A DNA stretch of 64,000 nt. Source: Candidatus Gastranaerophilales bacterium. Its GTDB lineage: Bacteria; Cyanobacteriota; Vampirovibrionia; Gastranaerophilales; Gastranaerophilaceae. The position numbers were made by a program, and so were the translations under genes. This document shows, in pieces, positions 1 through 8,037 of the stretch. The stretch's first letter is position 1, and every line of letters starts with the position of its first letter. The notes beneath the pieces are model-generated. The model was not told the DNA's origin and ran no database searches. It saw only the letters and a program-made list of their open reading frames with translations. The DNA lies in the NCBI GenBank assembly GCA_944323705.1, contig CALUTM010000001.1, positions 59,394 through 123,393 of the forward strand, written 5' to 3'.

Positions 1-1109
1 AAGAAATTGATATTCATCAAAAGATTTACACCGACGTTGGGGTGGTTTTGGAGTTTTTCCCAATCCTCTTTTGAGAGTTTTCCTTTGTTGGTAAATAAGG
101 ACTCGGGCAGTGTAATTTTCCCGATATTTTGAAGCAGCCCCGCATAGTAAACCAAATCCGTGGTTTTTTCGTTCAGACCAAGCTGCTTACATAATTTTTT
201 GGACAAATCGGCAGTATTCTGAGAGTGTGCTACTTTGTACTGTCCCTTTTCGTCTACGGCTTTTGCAAGTTTTTCGACGAACGCCTGTTGTTGTACGCCC
301 AAATCACCTATCAATGCGGTAAGTTCCGCCCTTTTATGCTGTAATTCTTCCGCAGTAACACTGTCATCATTTATCAGTGTTTCGGTTTCTTCAATTGTTT
401 TTTGGAGGTGCATTGATGTACCAAACAATCTTCCTATAGTTTCAAGAAGGTTCATATAAGCACGCTTGATGGTCTTTTCCTTGTAGTTTTCAATAACAAT
501 CACACCTACGATATAAGCATTGTTATGCATCGGAACTACAGCAAGTGATTTAACATCAAACTCTCTGAGTTCATATTTGGGTATAAAGTTATCTATTTGT
601 GAAACATCTTTTATTTGTACTTTTTCAAGAGTGTTAAAAGCCTTAACGACAATTGATTTATCATCCTCAGTATATCCGAGCTTCTTGGCATAAATATCCT
701 CATCAAAGTCAATTGATGAACCGACAAGACCCAACAACTTGTTATCAATATCAAGTCCTTTGGTAAACTCTTTTGTTAAATAAATATGGCATGCGTCAAC
801 ATCAAGAATTTGTGTCAGCGTTTTGGCAATCGAATTATATACGACATATTCGTCTTGAGAGTTAAATCCGAGTACGCATAGAGTATTATTTAAGGAATAA
901 ATTGAAATTAATTCTTTTAACTGGGATTTAAGCCGTGTTGTCTTATCTTTCACATTTTTCCCGATTTTATCCGCCAACTCTTCGGAAATCAAATATTCTG
1001 ATATAAAATCACCCAGGTTTAGGGCAAAAATCTCTTCCAACGGATCGTCTTCCATTAAATCTAATGTGCGTCCGAAAAGCGATGCTCCTAATTCTTCTTT
1101 ATCCGTCAT
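1..1109 (-). CDS. GAF/HD-GYP domain protein, 3' end cut by window edge
   Basis: Reading the minus strand from the ATG at 1109 gives 369 residues before the window ends. An AGGAAGGA ribosome binding site precedes the ATG. Residues about 70-235 look like a GAF-type sensor domain. A helical linker leads into an HD domain from about residue 285. The first HD-domain histidine (H295), the GKI segment and the following NHP histidine (H356) are present. The central His-Asp dyad that gives the family its name is Gln-Asn here (Q327-N328). The family normally hydrolyses cyclic di-GMP; without the dyad this copy is probably a non-catalytic sensor or binding protein. The GYP loop lies outside the window. 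Family call is firm; loss of activity is inference. Confidence 0.8.
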   Translation of the reverse strand, partial: MTDKEELGASLFGRTLDLMEDDPLEEIFALNLGDFISEYLISEELADKIGKNVKDKTTRLKSQLKELISIYSLNNTLCVLGFNSQDEYVVYNSIAKTLTQILDVDACHIYLTKEFTKGLDIDNKLLGLVGSSIDFDEDIYAKKLGYTEDDKSIVVKAFNTLEKVQIKDVSQIDNFIPKYELREFDVKSLAVVPMHNNAYIVGVIVIENYKEKTIKRAYMNLLETIGRLFGTSMHLQKTIEETETLINDDSVTAEELQHKRAELTALIGDLGVQQQAFVEKLAKAVDEKGQYKVAHSQNTADLSKKLCKQLGLNEKTTDLVYYAGLLQNIGKITLPESLFTNKGKLSKEDWEKLQNHPNVGVNLLMNINF

Positions 1110-1213
1110 AATATTCCTTCCTGTACTATATAAGTAAACCTCGGTTCGGCTGACTCGTTTCCGACCTGTCGGGCGTATCTCTCTTTGATAAGATGACTAG
1201 CCTTCTTATTATA
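1110..1213 (-). promoter_or_regulatory. promoter and structured 5' leader of the HD-GYP gene
   Basis: On the minus strand a TATAAT box (1208-1213) lies about 95 nt upstream of the start codon. The leader between them can fold into a small three-way junction: a GGCT/AGCC closing stem, a TATC/GATA hairpin and a CCGA-CAGG-TCGG hairpin, followed by an AACC/GGTT hairpin before the ribosome binding site. It matches no riboswitch consensus I can recall, including the c-di-GMP classes. A structured regulatory leader is plausible but unproven. Confidence 0.4.
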
Positions 1214-1596
1214 TATAACGGCATAAATTTTAAAAACTTTAGCTTTTTTTGAAAAATTTATACTTTAGTTATAGAAAAGTTATACTAAATTGCGAAAATA
1301 AAGGCTATAGGGTGTTTACAAAACGTTACATTTACCGATAATTAATGTATGATTTTGCGGGGAAATAATCGTTTCAGTAATATCTTGTAAATAAAAACCC
1401 GATTTATTCAATCGGGAAAAATCTTGGAAAACTTTACATTAATTGTATCTTATTTCATACTTATTTTGGTACATTAATTTATTTTTATAATAAATCTAAT
1501 ATAGAAATTAGGCTATCAGCCATGTGTCTAATATATCTCAAACTCTTGCAATAGCATTTCTGTTCTTTTAAAATATATAACAAAGAGGGTTGTGTC
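1214..1596. other. AT-rich intergenic region between divergent genes
   Basis: This stretch separates the minus-strand HD-GYP gene from the plus-strand response regulator and must contain promoters for one or both. A TATAAT at 1486-1491 is the best plus-strand -10 candidate, without a convincing -35. I see no ORF, tRNA or strong hairpin in it. Confidence 0.4.
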
Positions 1597-2304
1597 ATGG
1601 TTGAGAAAAAAAGAATACTTATTGTGGATGATGATACAGAAATCAGGGATTTGCTTGAGTTTGATATCTCTTCAAGCGGTTATTTTACCGATACGGCATC
1701 TGACGGCATGGAAGGGCTGCAAAAAGCTTTGAATAATAAGTATGATTTAATTATTCTTGATGTTATGATGCCCAAGATGAACGGCTTTGACGTATGTAAG
1801 AATATACGTCAGGCAAAAATAACCGTTCCGATTCTTATGCTTACCGCAAAGGGAACCATAGGCGATAAGACGAGCGGATTTGATAGCGGGGCGGATGATT
1901 ATTTGGTTAAGCCGTTTGATGTTCAGGAGGTGCTTCTCAGGATAAGGGTTCTTTTAAGGCGAAATCAGCCTGCGGTGGAAAACCTCGGCTCTACCGAAAT
2001 TCTTGAGGCGGGAGAAATAGAAATTTTCCCCGATACTCTGGAGGCTGTTGTTATGAATAAACGTATGAAGCTTACTCCGACGGAGTTTGAAATTTTGTAC
2101 TGCCTAATGCAGCATTTTAATAAAGCAGTGACGCTTGCTACGCTGTTGGAAGAGGTTTGGGGGTATAGCAGCGATGAGGATGTGAGAATGTTAAGGGTGC
2201 ATGTCGGTGCTTTAAGAAACAAAATTGAGCCCGATACAAAAAATCCAAGATATCTTCATACGGTCACAAATGTCGGTTATAAATTAACTCCTTTTGGCGG
2301 GTAA
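1597..2304 (+). CDS. OmpR/PhoB-family response regulator
   Basis: A 235-residue DNA-binding response regulator. The receiver domain (about 5-118) shows the acidic pocket (D11-D13), the phosphoacceptor D55 in LDVMMP, the conserved Thr in LTAKG and the Lys in YLVKPF. The C-terminal domain (about 135-232) is a winged helix of the Trans_reg_C type, ending in the usual VGYKL. It directly precedes a histidine kinase gene with one base between stop and ATG, so the two form a two-component system. The target genes and the stimulus cannot be read from the sequence. Confidence 0.93.
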   Translation: MVEKKRILIVDDDTEIRDLLEFDISSSGYFTDTASDGMEGLQKALNNKYDLIILDVMMPKMNGFDVCKNIRQAKITVPILMLTAKGTIGDKTSGFDSGADDYLVKPFDVQEVLLRIRVLLRRNQPAVENLGSTEILEAGEIEIFPDTLEAVVMNKRMKLTPTEFEILYCLMQHFNKAVTLATLLEEVWGYSSDEDVRMLRVHVGALRNKIEPDTKNPRYLHTVTNVGYKLTPFGG

Positions 2305-2305
2305 T

Positions 2306-3976
2306 ATGGTTCAGTTTTTTAGCAAAAGACGGCTTAAGATAGCGGAACAGATTATTATAGTAATATTTTTTGCAGTGCTTATTCCCATGACGGTAAGCGG
2401 TGTAATCATAAATAATATTAACCAGCAGTCCAATCGTTCGCAGCTTCGTTCCGCGGCAATAATGATTGCAAACATTGTATCGGAAGAAATTGATGTTTTT
2501 GAACACTCAATTAATAACGAATTGGCACAAATCGCTGCTACGCTTGAATATTATAACTCACCCGAGCAGGAGCAAAAATATCTTGATACCATTATTAAAG
2601 ACCTGACTTTTTATAAAGAGCTTGATATAGTTAATAAGAACCAACTTGAATCGTATCAGGTTTACAATCTTCGGGATGATTATGCGGTTTTTCCCCGTGC
2701 TTTAAATGACGGACGCTATCTTGTCGCAGTACTTGATATCAAAAATCTCCAAACCAATCTTTTTAGGACCTTAAGTGACGATAAACGTCAGATTTATGTT
2801 ATTGCTGACGGTCTTTTGGTTGCCTCCAGTAACTATTCTGAAAACGATTATATAGCCAGTTTATCGCAGCTTCCTAAAAAGTTGGAGACAGACAAGCCCG
2901 TCGTATACGGTAATCTTAAGAACCAACCTCTTGTTTATCTGAAAAAGACTAATCCTGACGTTACAGTTATTGTTAATACAACTGAGGACGTTACGAAACA
3001 TACAATAGACTATAACCGCGATAAAATAATACTTTCCATTATTATAACCATACTTACGGTATTCTTTGTGGTCGGATTATATACATCATACTTGTATATC
3101 AATATCCGTCAGCTTTTTAAGGCGATAATTGCGATATCAAAAGGAAACTATGAACGCAGAATACGACTTTTGACGAATATTTTTACTCCATTTGAGATTG
3201 TGTTCCTCGGAAACGAGTTTAACAGAATGGTTAATCAGATTCATAAATCCTATATTCAGCTTAAGAAGAAGAATAAGGAATTGAAACAGGTCAATGAATT
3301 TCGTTCAAATATGATTGATACGGTAAGTCATGAATTTCGAACACCGCTTACAAGTATACAGGGGTATACTTCAAGGCTCTTGCGTCAGGATATTGAAATC
3401 GATGAAGAGACAAGGATAAAATCTTTAAAAATCATTAAAAAACAATCGGAGCGATTAAAACGTATGATAGAGGATTTGCTAGTTATTCCTGATATTGAGG
3501 GGGCAAGGCTGAATGTTAATCTTGTGCGTGTTCCGATTAACTCCGTGATAGAAAGCTCCGTAATGCTTGTAAGAAATGATGTTAATAAGGAGATTATAAA
3601 TAATGTTCGTAACTGCCAAATAGAGATTATAGCGGACATTGACAGGATAGAACAGGTTTTTGTAAACCTTATAGAGAATGCCATTAAGTATTCAAAAGAT
3701 AATTCCGAAATAGTTTTGGATTATGAGATTCTTGATGACAGGCTTGTAATCAGTGTTAAGAACGATTATGACATAATCCCGCGGGAGAAACTGAAAACCC
3801 TGTTTGATAAATTTACACGGATTGATGATAAAACAACGCGTACAACACGCGGCACGGGTTTGGGGTTATATATAGTTAAGGGGCTTGTTGAGGCGATGAA
3901 CGGCGAAATCAGGCTTTATTCCAATGAAGAATGCGGATTTTGCGTGAAAGTATTTATGCCGATAGCGGAAGTGTAA
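2306..3976 (+). CDS. membrane sensor histidine kinase
   Basis: A 556-residue kinase partner of the upstream regulator. A transmembrane segment near residues 15-37 and a second near 240-265 bracket an extracytoplasmic sensor of about 200 residues resembling a Cache-type domain. A HAMP-like linker follows. The HisKA domain contains SHEFRTP with phosphoacceptor H342. The HATPase domain has the N box (NLIENAIKY) and the G box (GTGLGLYI). The ATG at 2306, one base after the regulator stop, is preferred; a TTG at 2294 in the same frame would add four residues. Ligand unknown. Confidence 0.9.
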   Translation: MVQFFSKRRLKIAEQIIIVIFFAVLIPMTVSGVIINNINQQSNRSQLRSAAIMIANIVSEEIDVFEHSINNELAQIAATLEYYNSPEQEQKYLDTIIKDLTFYKELDIVNKNQLESYQVYNLRDDYAVFPRALNDGRYLVAVLDIKNLQTNLFRTLSDDKRQIYVIADGLLVASSNYSENDYIASLSQLPKKLETDKPVVYGNLKNQPLVYLKKTNPDVTVIVNTTEDVTKHTIDYNRDKIILSIIITILTVFFVVGLYTSYLYINIRQLFKAIIAISKGNYERRIRLLTNIFTPFEIVFLGNEFNRMVNQIHKSYIQLKKKNKELKQVNEFRSNMIDTVSHEFRTPLTSIQGYTSRLLRQDIEIDEETRIKSLKIIKKQSERLKRMIEDLLVIPDIEGARLNVNLVRVPINSVIESSVMLVRNDVNKEIINNVRNCQIEIIADIDRIEQVFVNLIENAIKYSKDNSEIVLDYEILDDRLVISVKNDYDIIPREKLKTLFDKFTRIDDKTTRTTRGTGLGLYIVKGLVEAMNGEIRLYSNEECGFCVKVFMPIAEV

Positions 3977-3988
3977 ACGGAAAATATA

Positions 3989-4017
3989 TTGATATATTTA
4001 CATTCCGTTGGTATAAT
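3989..4017 (+). promoter_or_regulatory. strong sigma-70 promoter of the small-ORF element
   Basis: TTGATA (3989-3994) and TATAAT (4012-4017) are separated by 17 bp, with an extended TGG just before the -10. The predicted start near 4024 falls exactly where the first repeat unit begins. This is one of the best consensus promoters in the window. Confidence 0.75.
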
Positions 4018-4090
4018 TGTAATGCACATTAAAAGAAGAATACGGGCAGAAGATTTTAACACATTTTAACTATCAGGAAAGGAGGTTAAA

Positions 4091-4162
4091 ATGATAGTTA
4101 AAATCACTGAAAGAGAATTAGTACTAATCATAATACTAATTCTCACAACCAAAGTCCTTTAA
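4091..4162 (+). CDS. 23-residue hydrophobic peptide (unit 1)
   Basis: A short ORF with a very strong ribosome binding site (AAGGAGG). The peptide begins MIVKITERE and continues as a run of Leu, Ile and Val, ending TTKVL: one short membrane segment after a charged N-terminus. Its counterpart in unit 2 shares the pattern E-x-E-L followed by a hydrophobic stretch. The size, the hydrophobicity and the opposing promoter at the 3' end recall Ibs/Sib-type toxins. A leader peptide for the downstream lipA is the main alternative. Function not established. Confidence 0.55.
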   Translation: MIVKITERELVLIIILILTTKVL

Positions 4163-4208
4163 TGAGGACACGGGTTTGGGTGGAATCAGCACCCTTACCT
4201 GTATTTTT

Positions 4209-4236
4209 ATTTTAACGTATTTTTAGAAAAATTCAA
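4209..4236 (-). promoter_or_regulatory. putative antisense promoter, unit 1
   Basis: On the minus strand TTGAAT (4236-4231) and TAAAAT (4214-4209) are 16 bp apart. Transcription would start at the edge of the structured unit and run antisense through the small ORF. The same 28-bp sequence is conserved in unit 2, and a close variant occurs in the degenerate copy at 62.67 kb. Confidence 0.5.
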
Positions 4237-4323
4237 TAGTAAAACAGTACATTAAAAAGAGAATACGGGCAGAAGATTTTAACAAACATTTGCACTTATT
4301 TCAACTAATGAAAGGAGGTGAAA

Positions 4324-4401
4324 ATGTTAGTTGAAATTAATGAAAAAGAACTAGCACTACTTGCGATAATGCTAATTCTACTCAATCAAATCCTGCACTG
4401 A
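4324..4401 (+). CDS. 25-residue hydrophobic peptide (unit 2)
   Basis: Short ORF preceded by AAAGGAGGTG at good spacing. The peptide begins MLVEINEKELALL and continues hydrophobic to NQILH. It is a diverged paralogue of the peptide at 4091-4162, aligned along its whole length. The related reading frame at 62568-62627 shares NEKEL. Predicted to insert in or act on the membrane if translated. No homologue that I recognise. Confidence 0.55.
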   Translation: MLVEINEKELALLAIMLILLNQILH

Positions 4402-4445
4402 TTGCAGGTGGTAAGGGTGCGTTCATCACCCTTGCCCGTATTTTC

Positions 4446-4473
4446 ATTTTAACGTATTTTTAGAAAAATTCAA
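4446..4473 (-). promoter_or_regulatory. putative antisense promoter, unit 2
   Basis: TTGAAT (4473-4468), 16 bp, TAAAAT (4451-4446) on the minus strand, the same as in unit 1. An RNA from here would be complementary to the whole unit 2 transcript. Its far end reads through the outer-stem sequence into CTCTTTTT, a plausible terminator. Confidence 0.5.
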
Positions 4474-4485
4474 GAGTGAGGAATT

Positions 4486-5367
4486 ATGCAGAGACTGCCT
4501 GAGTATTTAAAAAGACCGATAATTGATACCGAAAAAACAAAAACCGTACGGCGGATTTTGAAGGATAAATGCCTTAATACCGTGTGCGAGGGAGCCCGAT
4601 GCCCGAATAAGAGTGAATGCTATGCAAGTAATACCGCGACATTTCTGATTATGGGTAATGTTTGTACAAGAAATTGCCGTTATTGCAATATTTCTTCCGC
4701 CCGACCCGAACCGCTTGATAAGGAGGAGCCTAAACATGTTGCACAGGCGGTTAAAGAACTCGGCTTGAAGTATGCTGTCATAACTTCCGTTACCAGAGAT
4801 GACTTGGCTGACGGCGGTGCGGGGCATTTCAAAAATTGTATTGATGAAATAAGAAAAATCTGTGATGCCAAAATTGAGATTTTAACCCCTGATTTTGGTA
4901 CAAACAAAGGGAAGGATAAAGAAAGTAAATGCAATAAGGCGGCTTTGGATATTATTCTTGAGACAAGACCCGATGTTTTTAATCATAATATAGAAACCGT
5001 AAAATCCGTTTTTAAAACCGCACGCCCTCAGGGGGATTATAACTTGTCTCTGGAGGTTTTAAAATACATTAAAGACAATTCTGATATTATTACCAAGTCC
5101 GGTCTTATGGTCGGTCTTGGCGAAGGGATAAATGATATTGAAAGCACCCTTGTTGATTTAAAAGAGGCAGGCGTTGACATTGTGACTATAGGACAGTATA
5201 TTCAGCCGTCAAAATTACATCTGGAGGTTTCAAAGTACTATACTTTGGAAGAATTTGAGGATTTAAAGACATTGGCAAAGAAAATCGGCTTTAAGAATTA
5301 CCAAATCGGCCCGCTTGTCAGAAGTTCATACCATGCAATGAACTGTTGGAACGATATCTTGAAATAA
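4486..5367 (+). CDS. lipA: lipoyl synthase
   Basis: A 293-residue radical SAM enzyme that inserts two sulfurs into protein-bound octanoyl groups to make lipoate for 2-oxoacid dehydrogenases and the glycine cleavage system. The auxiliary cluster cysteines C34, C39 and C45 and the radical SAM triad C60-x3-C64-x2-C67 are visible. The C-terminal RSSYHA stretch supplies the conserved Ser ligand of the auxiliary cluster. Start ATG follows GAGTGAGG. No lipB or lplA is adjacent. The gene sits just downstream of the structured small-ORF units, whose last hairpin could influence its expression. Confidence 0.96.
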   Translation: MQRLPEYLKRPIIDTEKTKTVRRILKDKCLNTVCEGARCPNKSECYASNTATFLIMGNVCTRNCRYCNISSARPEPLDKEEPKHVAQAVKELGLKYAVITSVTRDDLADGGAGHFKNCIDEIRKICDAKIEILTPDFGTNKGKDKESKCNKAALDIILETRPDVFNHNIETVKSVFKTARPQGDYNLSLEVLKYIKDNSDIITKSGLMVGLGEGINDIESTLVDLKEAGVDIVTIGQYIQPSKLHLEVSKYYTLEEFEDLKTLAKKIGFKNYQIGPLVRSSYHAMNCWNDILK

Positions 5368-5407
5368 TTTTCGGAAAAGGTTAAAATTATATCAGGAAGA
5401 GAGAAAT

Positions 5408-6868
5408 ATGCCTAAGACTGAAGAACTGATACAGTTGGGGTTTTCGCTGCATAAGGCGGGAAAACTCGAAGATGCGGAGCATGCTTATAAAGATGCTCTG
5501 AGTCAGGATGAAAATAATGCCGAGATATACAATCTTATAGGAGTGCTAAAGCTTCAGCAAAATGATGTTATTTCTGCGGTTTATTGTGCGGAAAAAGCCG
5601 TAGAAAAAAATCCGACGGAATATTTTTATGAAACATTATTTCAAACTTATGTAAGAGCGGGACTATACAAAGAAATCGTGAAAAGAGAACACGAAGTGAC
5701 GGAAAAGTTCCCTGATGATTTTGCTCTGTTATTCAATCTTGCACTTGCGTTTAAAAACCTGCATCGAAACAGAGAGGCGATAAAATATTATGACAGGGCT
5801 TTGAAAATAAATCCGGCATCTTATCAGGCATGGTTTAACCTCTCCCATCTTTACAGTATTGAAGGTGAAGTACAAAACGCTCTTTCAGCTTTAAAAATAT
5901 GTCATAAAATTCAGCCGCATGACAAGGATACGGAATACTTTTTGAGCCTTGCTTATATGAGAGCAAAGAATTATGATAAGGGTTTAAAATATTTTGAAAC
6001 AAGGCTTTGTCGGGAGACGGCAATTGCCCTGCAAAACAAAACTTACCCCCATAAAGCCGCAAGAGAAAAACTCTGGCATGGGGAAAATATTAAGAACAAG
6101 ACGCTTCTTGTGTATTACGAAGCTGGATTTGGCGATGTAATTATGTTTTCACGCTATCTTCCTCTTGTTGCAAATAAGTGTAAGAAACTGTTGTTTATAT
6201 GCCAAAAACCGCTTGCACCGTTGTTTAGGGTTAACCCTCTCGGCACGGATGAAATTATTGACAAATTCATACCTGAAGAACAGATTGATTTTGATGTGCA
6301 CGCTCCGCTCCTTAGTCTCCCGTATTTATTGGGACTTAAGGGCAATAATGTTTTTGCCTATTCGGAAGGGTATATAAGACCCGATGCTAAACTTGCGGAA
6401 GAGTATAAAAACAAATATTTTAATAACGATAAGATTAAAGTGGGTATAAAATGGCAGGGAAATACTTACTACGACAGGGATAGGGTAATTCCTGCGGAGG
6501 AATTTATTCCTCTTACGGAAGTAGAAGGGACTCAATATTACTCTTTCCAAACGTTTGAAGGTGCAGAAGATGTCGACAAACTTAAAGACAGGGTAATTGA
6601 TGTCGGTAAAGATTTGATTGATTTTTCGCAGACCGCGGCTGCTTTGAGTAATTTGGATTTGGTTATATGTAATGATACTTCGCTTGCACATTTGGCAGGG
6701 GCTATGGGGATTCCGTGTTGGATAATACTGCCTTATGAGGTCAATTGGAGATGGCATGACGATTTGAGTGTCTGTGACTGGTATGACAGTGTAAAACTCT
6801 TCCGTCAGCATAAATCGGGCGATTGGAAAGGTGTATTTGGCGATATATTAGCAGAAATGCATGATTAA
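5408..6868 (+). CDS. TPR protein with GT9-like glycosyltransferase domain
   Basis: 486 residues. The N-terminal half (about 1-205) is a row of tetratricopeptide repeats (for example AWFNLSHLYSIEGEVQNALSA). The C-terminal half resembles the heptosyltransferase (GT9) fold, with YYEAGFGDVIMFSRYL near residue 240 and the late NDTSLAHLAGAMG motif that contacts the sugar nucleotide in that family. A likely role is glycan or glycoprotein assembly; the substrate is unknown. A paralogue with the same architecture lies at 38907-40613. Preceded by GGAAGAGAG as ribosome binding site. Confidence 0.8.
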   Translation: MPKTEELIQLGFSLHKAGKLEDAEHAYKDALSQDENNAEIYNLIGVLKLQQNDVISAVYCAEKAVEKNPTEYFYETLFQTYVRAGLYKEIVKREHEVTEKFPDDFALLFNLALAFKNLHRNREAIKYYDRALKINPASYQAWFNLSHLYSIEGEVQNALSALKICHKIQPHDKDTEYFLSLAYMRAKNYDKGLKYFETRLCRETAIALQNKTYPHKAAREKLWHGENIKNKTLLVYYEAGFGDVIMFSRYLPLVANKCKKLLFICQKPLAPLFRVNPLGTDEIIDKFIPEEQIDFDVHAPLLSLPYLLGLKGNNVFAYSEGYIRPDAKLAEEYKNKYFNNDKIKVGIKWQGNTYYDRDRVIPAEEFIPLTEVEGTQYYSFQTFEGAEDVDKLKDRVIDVGKDLIDFSQTAAALSNLDLVICNDTSLAHLAGAMGIPCWIILPYEVNWRWHDDLSVCDWYDSVKLFRQHKSGDWKGVFGDILAEMHD

Positions 6869-6892
6869 GCTTCATATTACTTAATCTTTTAT

Positions 6893-6921
6893 TTGACTAT
6901 CATATATTTTCATGTTTTTAT
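6893..6921 (+). promoter_or_regulatory. candidate rpmH promoter
   Basis: TTGACT (6893-6898) and TTTTAT (6916-6921) with 17 bp between them, 43 nt before rpmH. Good -35, weak -10. Confidence 0.35.
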
Positions 6922-6963
6922 TGAAATACTATATGTGAAATTAGCTGAAAAGGAAATAGAACG

Positions 6964-7116
6964 ATGAGACGTACACTAGAAGGAACAAAGATTAAAAGAC
7001 AACACGTAAGCGGTTTTAGAGCAAGAATGGCAACGCCCGGCGGTCAGGAAGTTTTAAACAGAAGACGTGCAAAGGGCAGACATCAAATTGCGATTTCTGG
7101 AAGCAAACGTGCTTAG
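6964..7116 (+). CDS. rpmH: 50S ribosomal protein L34
   Basis: A 50-residue basic protein beginning MRRTLEGTKIKR with the family core GFRARMATPGGQEVLNRRRAKGRH. L34 is a small component of the large ribosomal subunit. AAGGAAAT precedes the start. In most bacteria rpmH is followed by rnpA and yidC; here it is followed by a terminator and a convergent pilin gene, so the usual cluster is broken up. Confidence 0.96.
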   Translation: MRRTLEGTKIKRQHVSGFRARMATPGGQEVLNRRRAKGRHQIAISGSKRA

Positions 7117-7136
7117 TAAATGTTTTAAAAGTTTGA

Positions 7137-7172
7137 AAAGTGTGCTTTGAAGGATTCTTCAAAGCACACTTT
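7137..7172. terminator. bidirectional terminator between rpmH and the pilin gene
   Basis: A perfect 16-bp stem (7137-7152 with 7157-7172) with a GATT loop. The end of the converging gene is at 7175 on the other side, so it can serve both. Confidence 0.85.
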
Positions 7173-7174
7173 CT

Positions 7175-7897
7175 TTAGTTACATGTTGTTGTTAAAACGG
7201 TTTGCAATGAGGTATCTGGATTTGGGTATGCAGTATTTTCAATTTCAAAATTTTTCCTGGTTAAAGAAGTACGGGTGTTTGTATAATACAACCCTACAGG
7301 GTCTGCAGGTTGGACTACTCCGTTTGCATACACAAAAAATTTAAATCTGTCTGGTTTGGGACACTTTTCCTCGTCATATATACAATTGGGAGCGGTATTA
7401 CCATTCACATCCACTGCAACATTTAAGAAGATACTTCCCATACTCCCTGTGTTTAAAAGCTTGGTAATACTCCATTGAAAACCGTTTTGCGTAGTGAAAG
7501 AGATATTTTCGTCGAACCAATCATCAAAATCTGTGTCTACCCACATAATACCGCTTGGGCATTTGAGGGCTTCTGCTCCGAGGCTTAAAGCAAATAATTT
7601 ACACAGTTTTGTACTCCCTTCACAATCCTCATATTTCGGATCCAGCGGCTTATCAGTATTAATAAACGGGTAGTTAGTACAGTTTATGTTATTGCTGTTA
7701 CATAAAGGAAACAGTTTTTTGTTTGAAGCAAGGTTTTTCATTGTTTCACTCACGGTATCGTACGCTTTGAGATACATTATTTTTGTTTGGTCCGGCATCA
7801 GAGAGTTTGCAGCCGGAAGTGTTAATGCTGCCACAACCCCTATAATACCTAGTGTTAACAAAACTTCTGCCAGTGTAAATCCGTATTTATTTTTCAT
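7175..7897 (-). CDS. type II/IV pilin-like protein with prepilin leader
   Basis: 240 residues. A short basic leader ends in KYG, followed by FTLAEVLLTLGIIGVVAALTL, the prepilin peptidase site with the conserved Phe and Glu at +1 and +5 of the mature protein. The rest is a globular domain with several cysteines (some in pairs such as CNSNNINC) that likely form disulfides. Proteins of this kind are exported and assembled as pilins or pseudopilins in type II secretion or type IV pilus systems. No assembly genes are adjacent, so the specific system is unknown. Confidence 0.85.
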   Translation of the reverse strand: MKNKYGFTLAEVLLTLGIIGVVAALTLPAANSLMPDQTKIMYLKAYDTVSETMKNLASNKKLFPLCNSNNINCTNYPFINTDKPLDPKYEDCEGSTKLCKLFALSLGAEALKCPSGIMWVDTDFDDWFDENISFTTQNGFQWSITKLLNTGSMGSIFLNVAVDVNGNTAPNCIYDEEKCPKPDRFKFFVYANGVVQPADPVGLYYTNTRTSLTRKNFEIENTAYPNPDTSLQTVLTTTCN

Positions 7898-8008
7898 TGT
7901 TTTACCCTCTCTTATTTAATAAAGATAATATCATATATACCCGTGTTTGTGAAGTTTGACGAATGTAAAAGAAAAGTTAAATTCTGTAGCAAAATATTCT
8001 TTTAGTTG

Positions 8009-8014
8009 TATAAT
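8009..8014 (+). promoter_or_regulatory. -10 element for pxpA
   Basis: TATAAT about 24 nt before the chosen start codon. There is no clear -35. The implied transcript would carry the GGGAG ribosome binding site at 8028-8032. Confidence 0.4.
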
Positions 8015-8037
8015 TTTATTTATGGATGGGAGAATAT

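Larger units (their letters stand above)
4024..4236 (+). repeat. structured small-ORF unit 1 of a tandem pair
   Basis: About 210 bp, repeated with changes at 4250-4473. Outer stem: 4039-4046 pairs with 4198-4205. A perfect 11-bp hairpin (4064-4074 with 4093-4103) holds the Shine-Dalgarno sequence and most of the start codon in an 18-nt loop. A second hairpin pairs a GAATTAGTA arm with TACTAATTC inside the ORF. An imperfect hairpin follows the stop codon. The same hairpins recur in unit 2 with compensating base changes, which argues for selected RNA structure. Confidence 0.7.
4250..4473 (+). repeat. structured small-ORF unit 2 of a tandem pair
   Basis: Second copy of the element at 4024-4236. 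Outer stem: 4262-4270 pairs perfectly with 4434-4442. The start-codon hairpin (4298-4308 with 4327-4337) is again 11 bp with an 18-nt loop, although its arms differ in sequence from unit 1. A post-stop hairpin (4410-4419 with 4427-4436) is strong and could attenuate read-through into lipA, which begins 12 bp after the unit. I see no strong sense promoter specific to this unit, so it may be co-transcribed with unit 1. Confidence 0.7.

Noticed and set aside
1965..2222. Minus-strand frame inside the response regulator gene
   Set aside because: A shadow of the real coding strand, without start signals; the same holds for most other antisense frames in the window.
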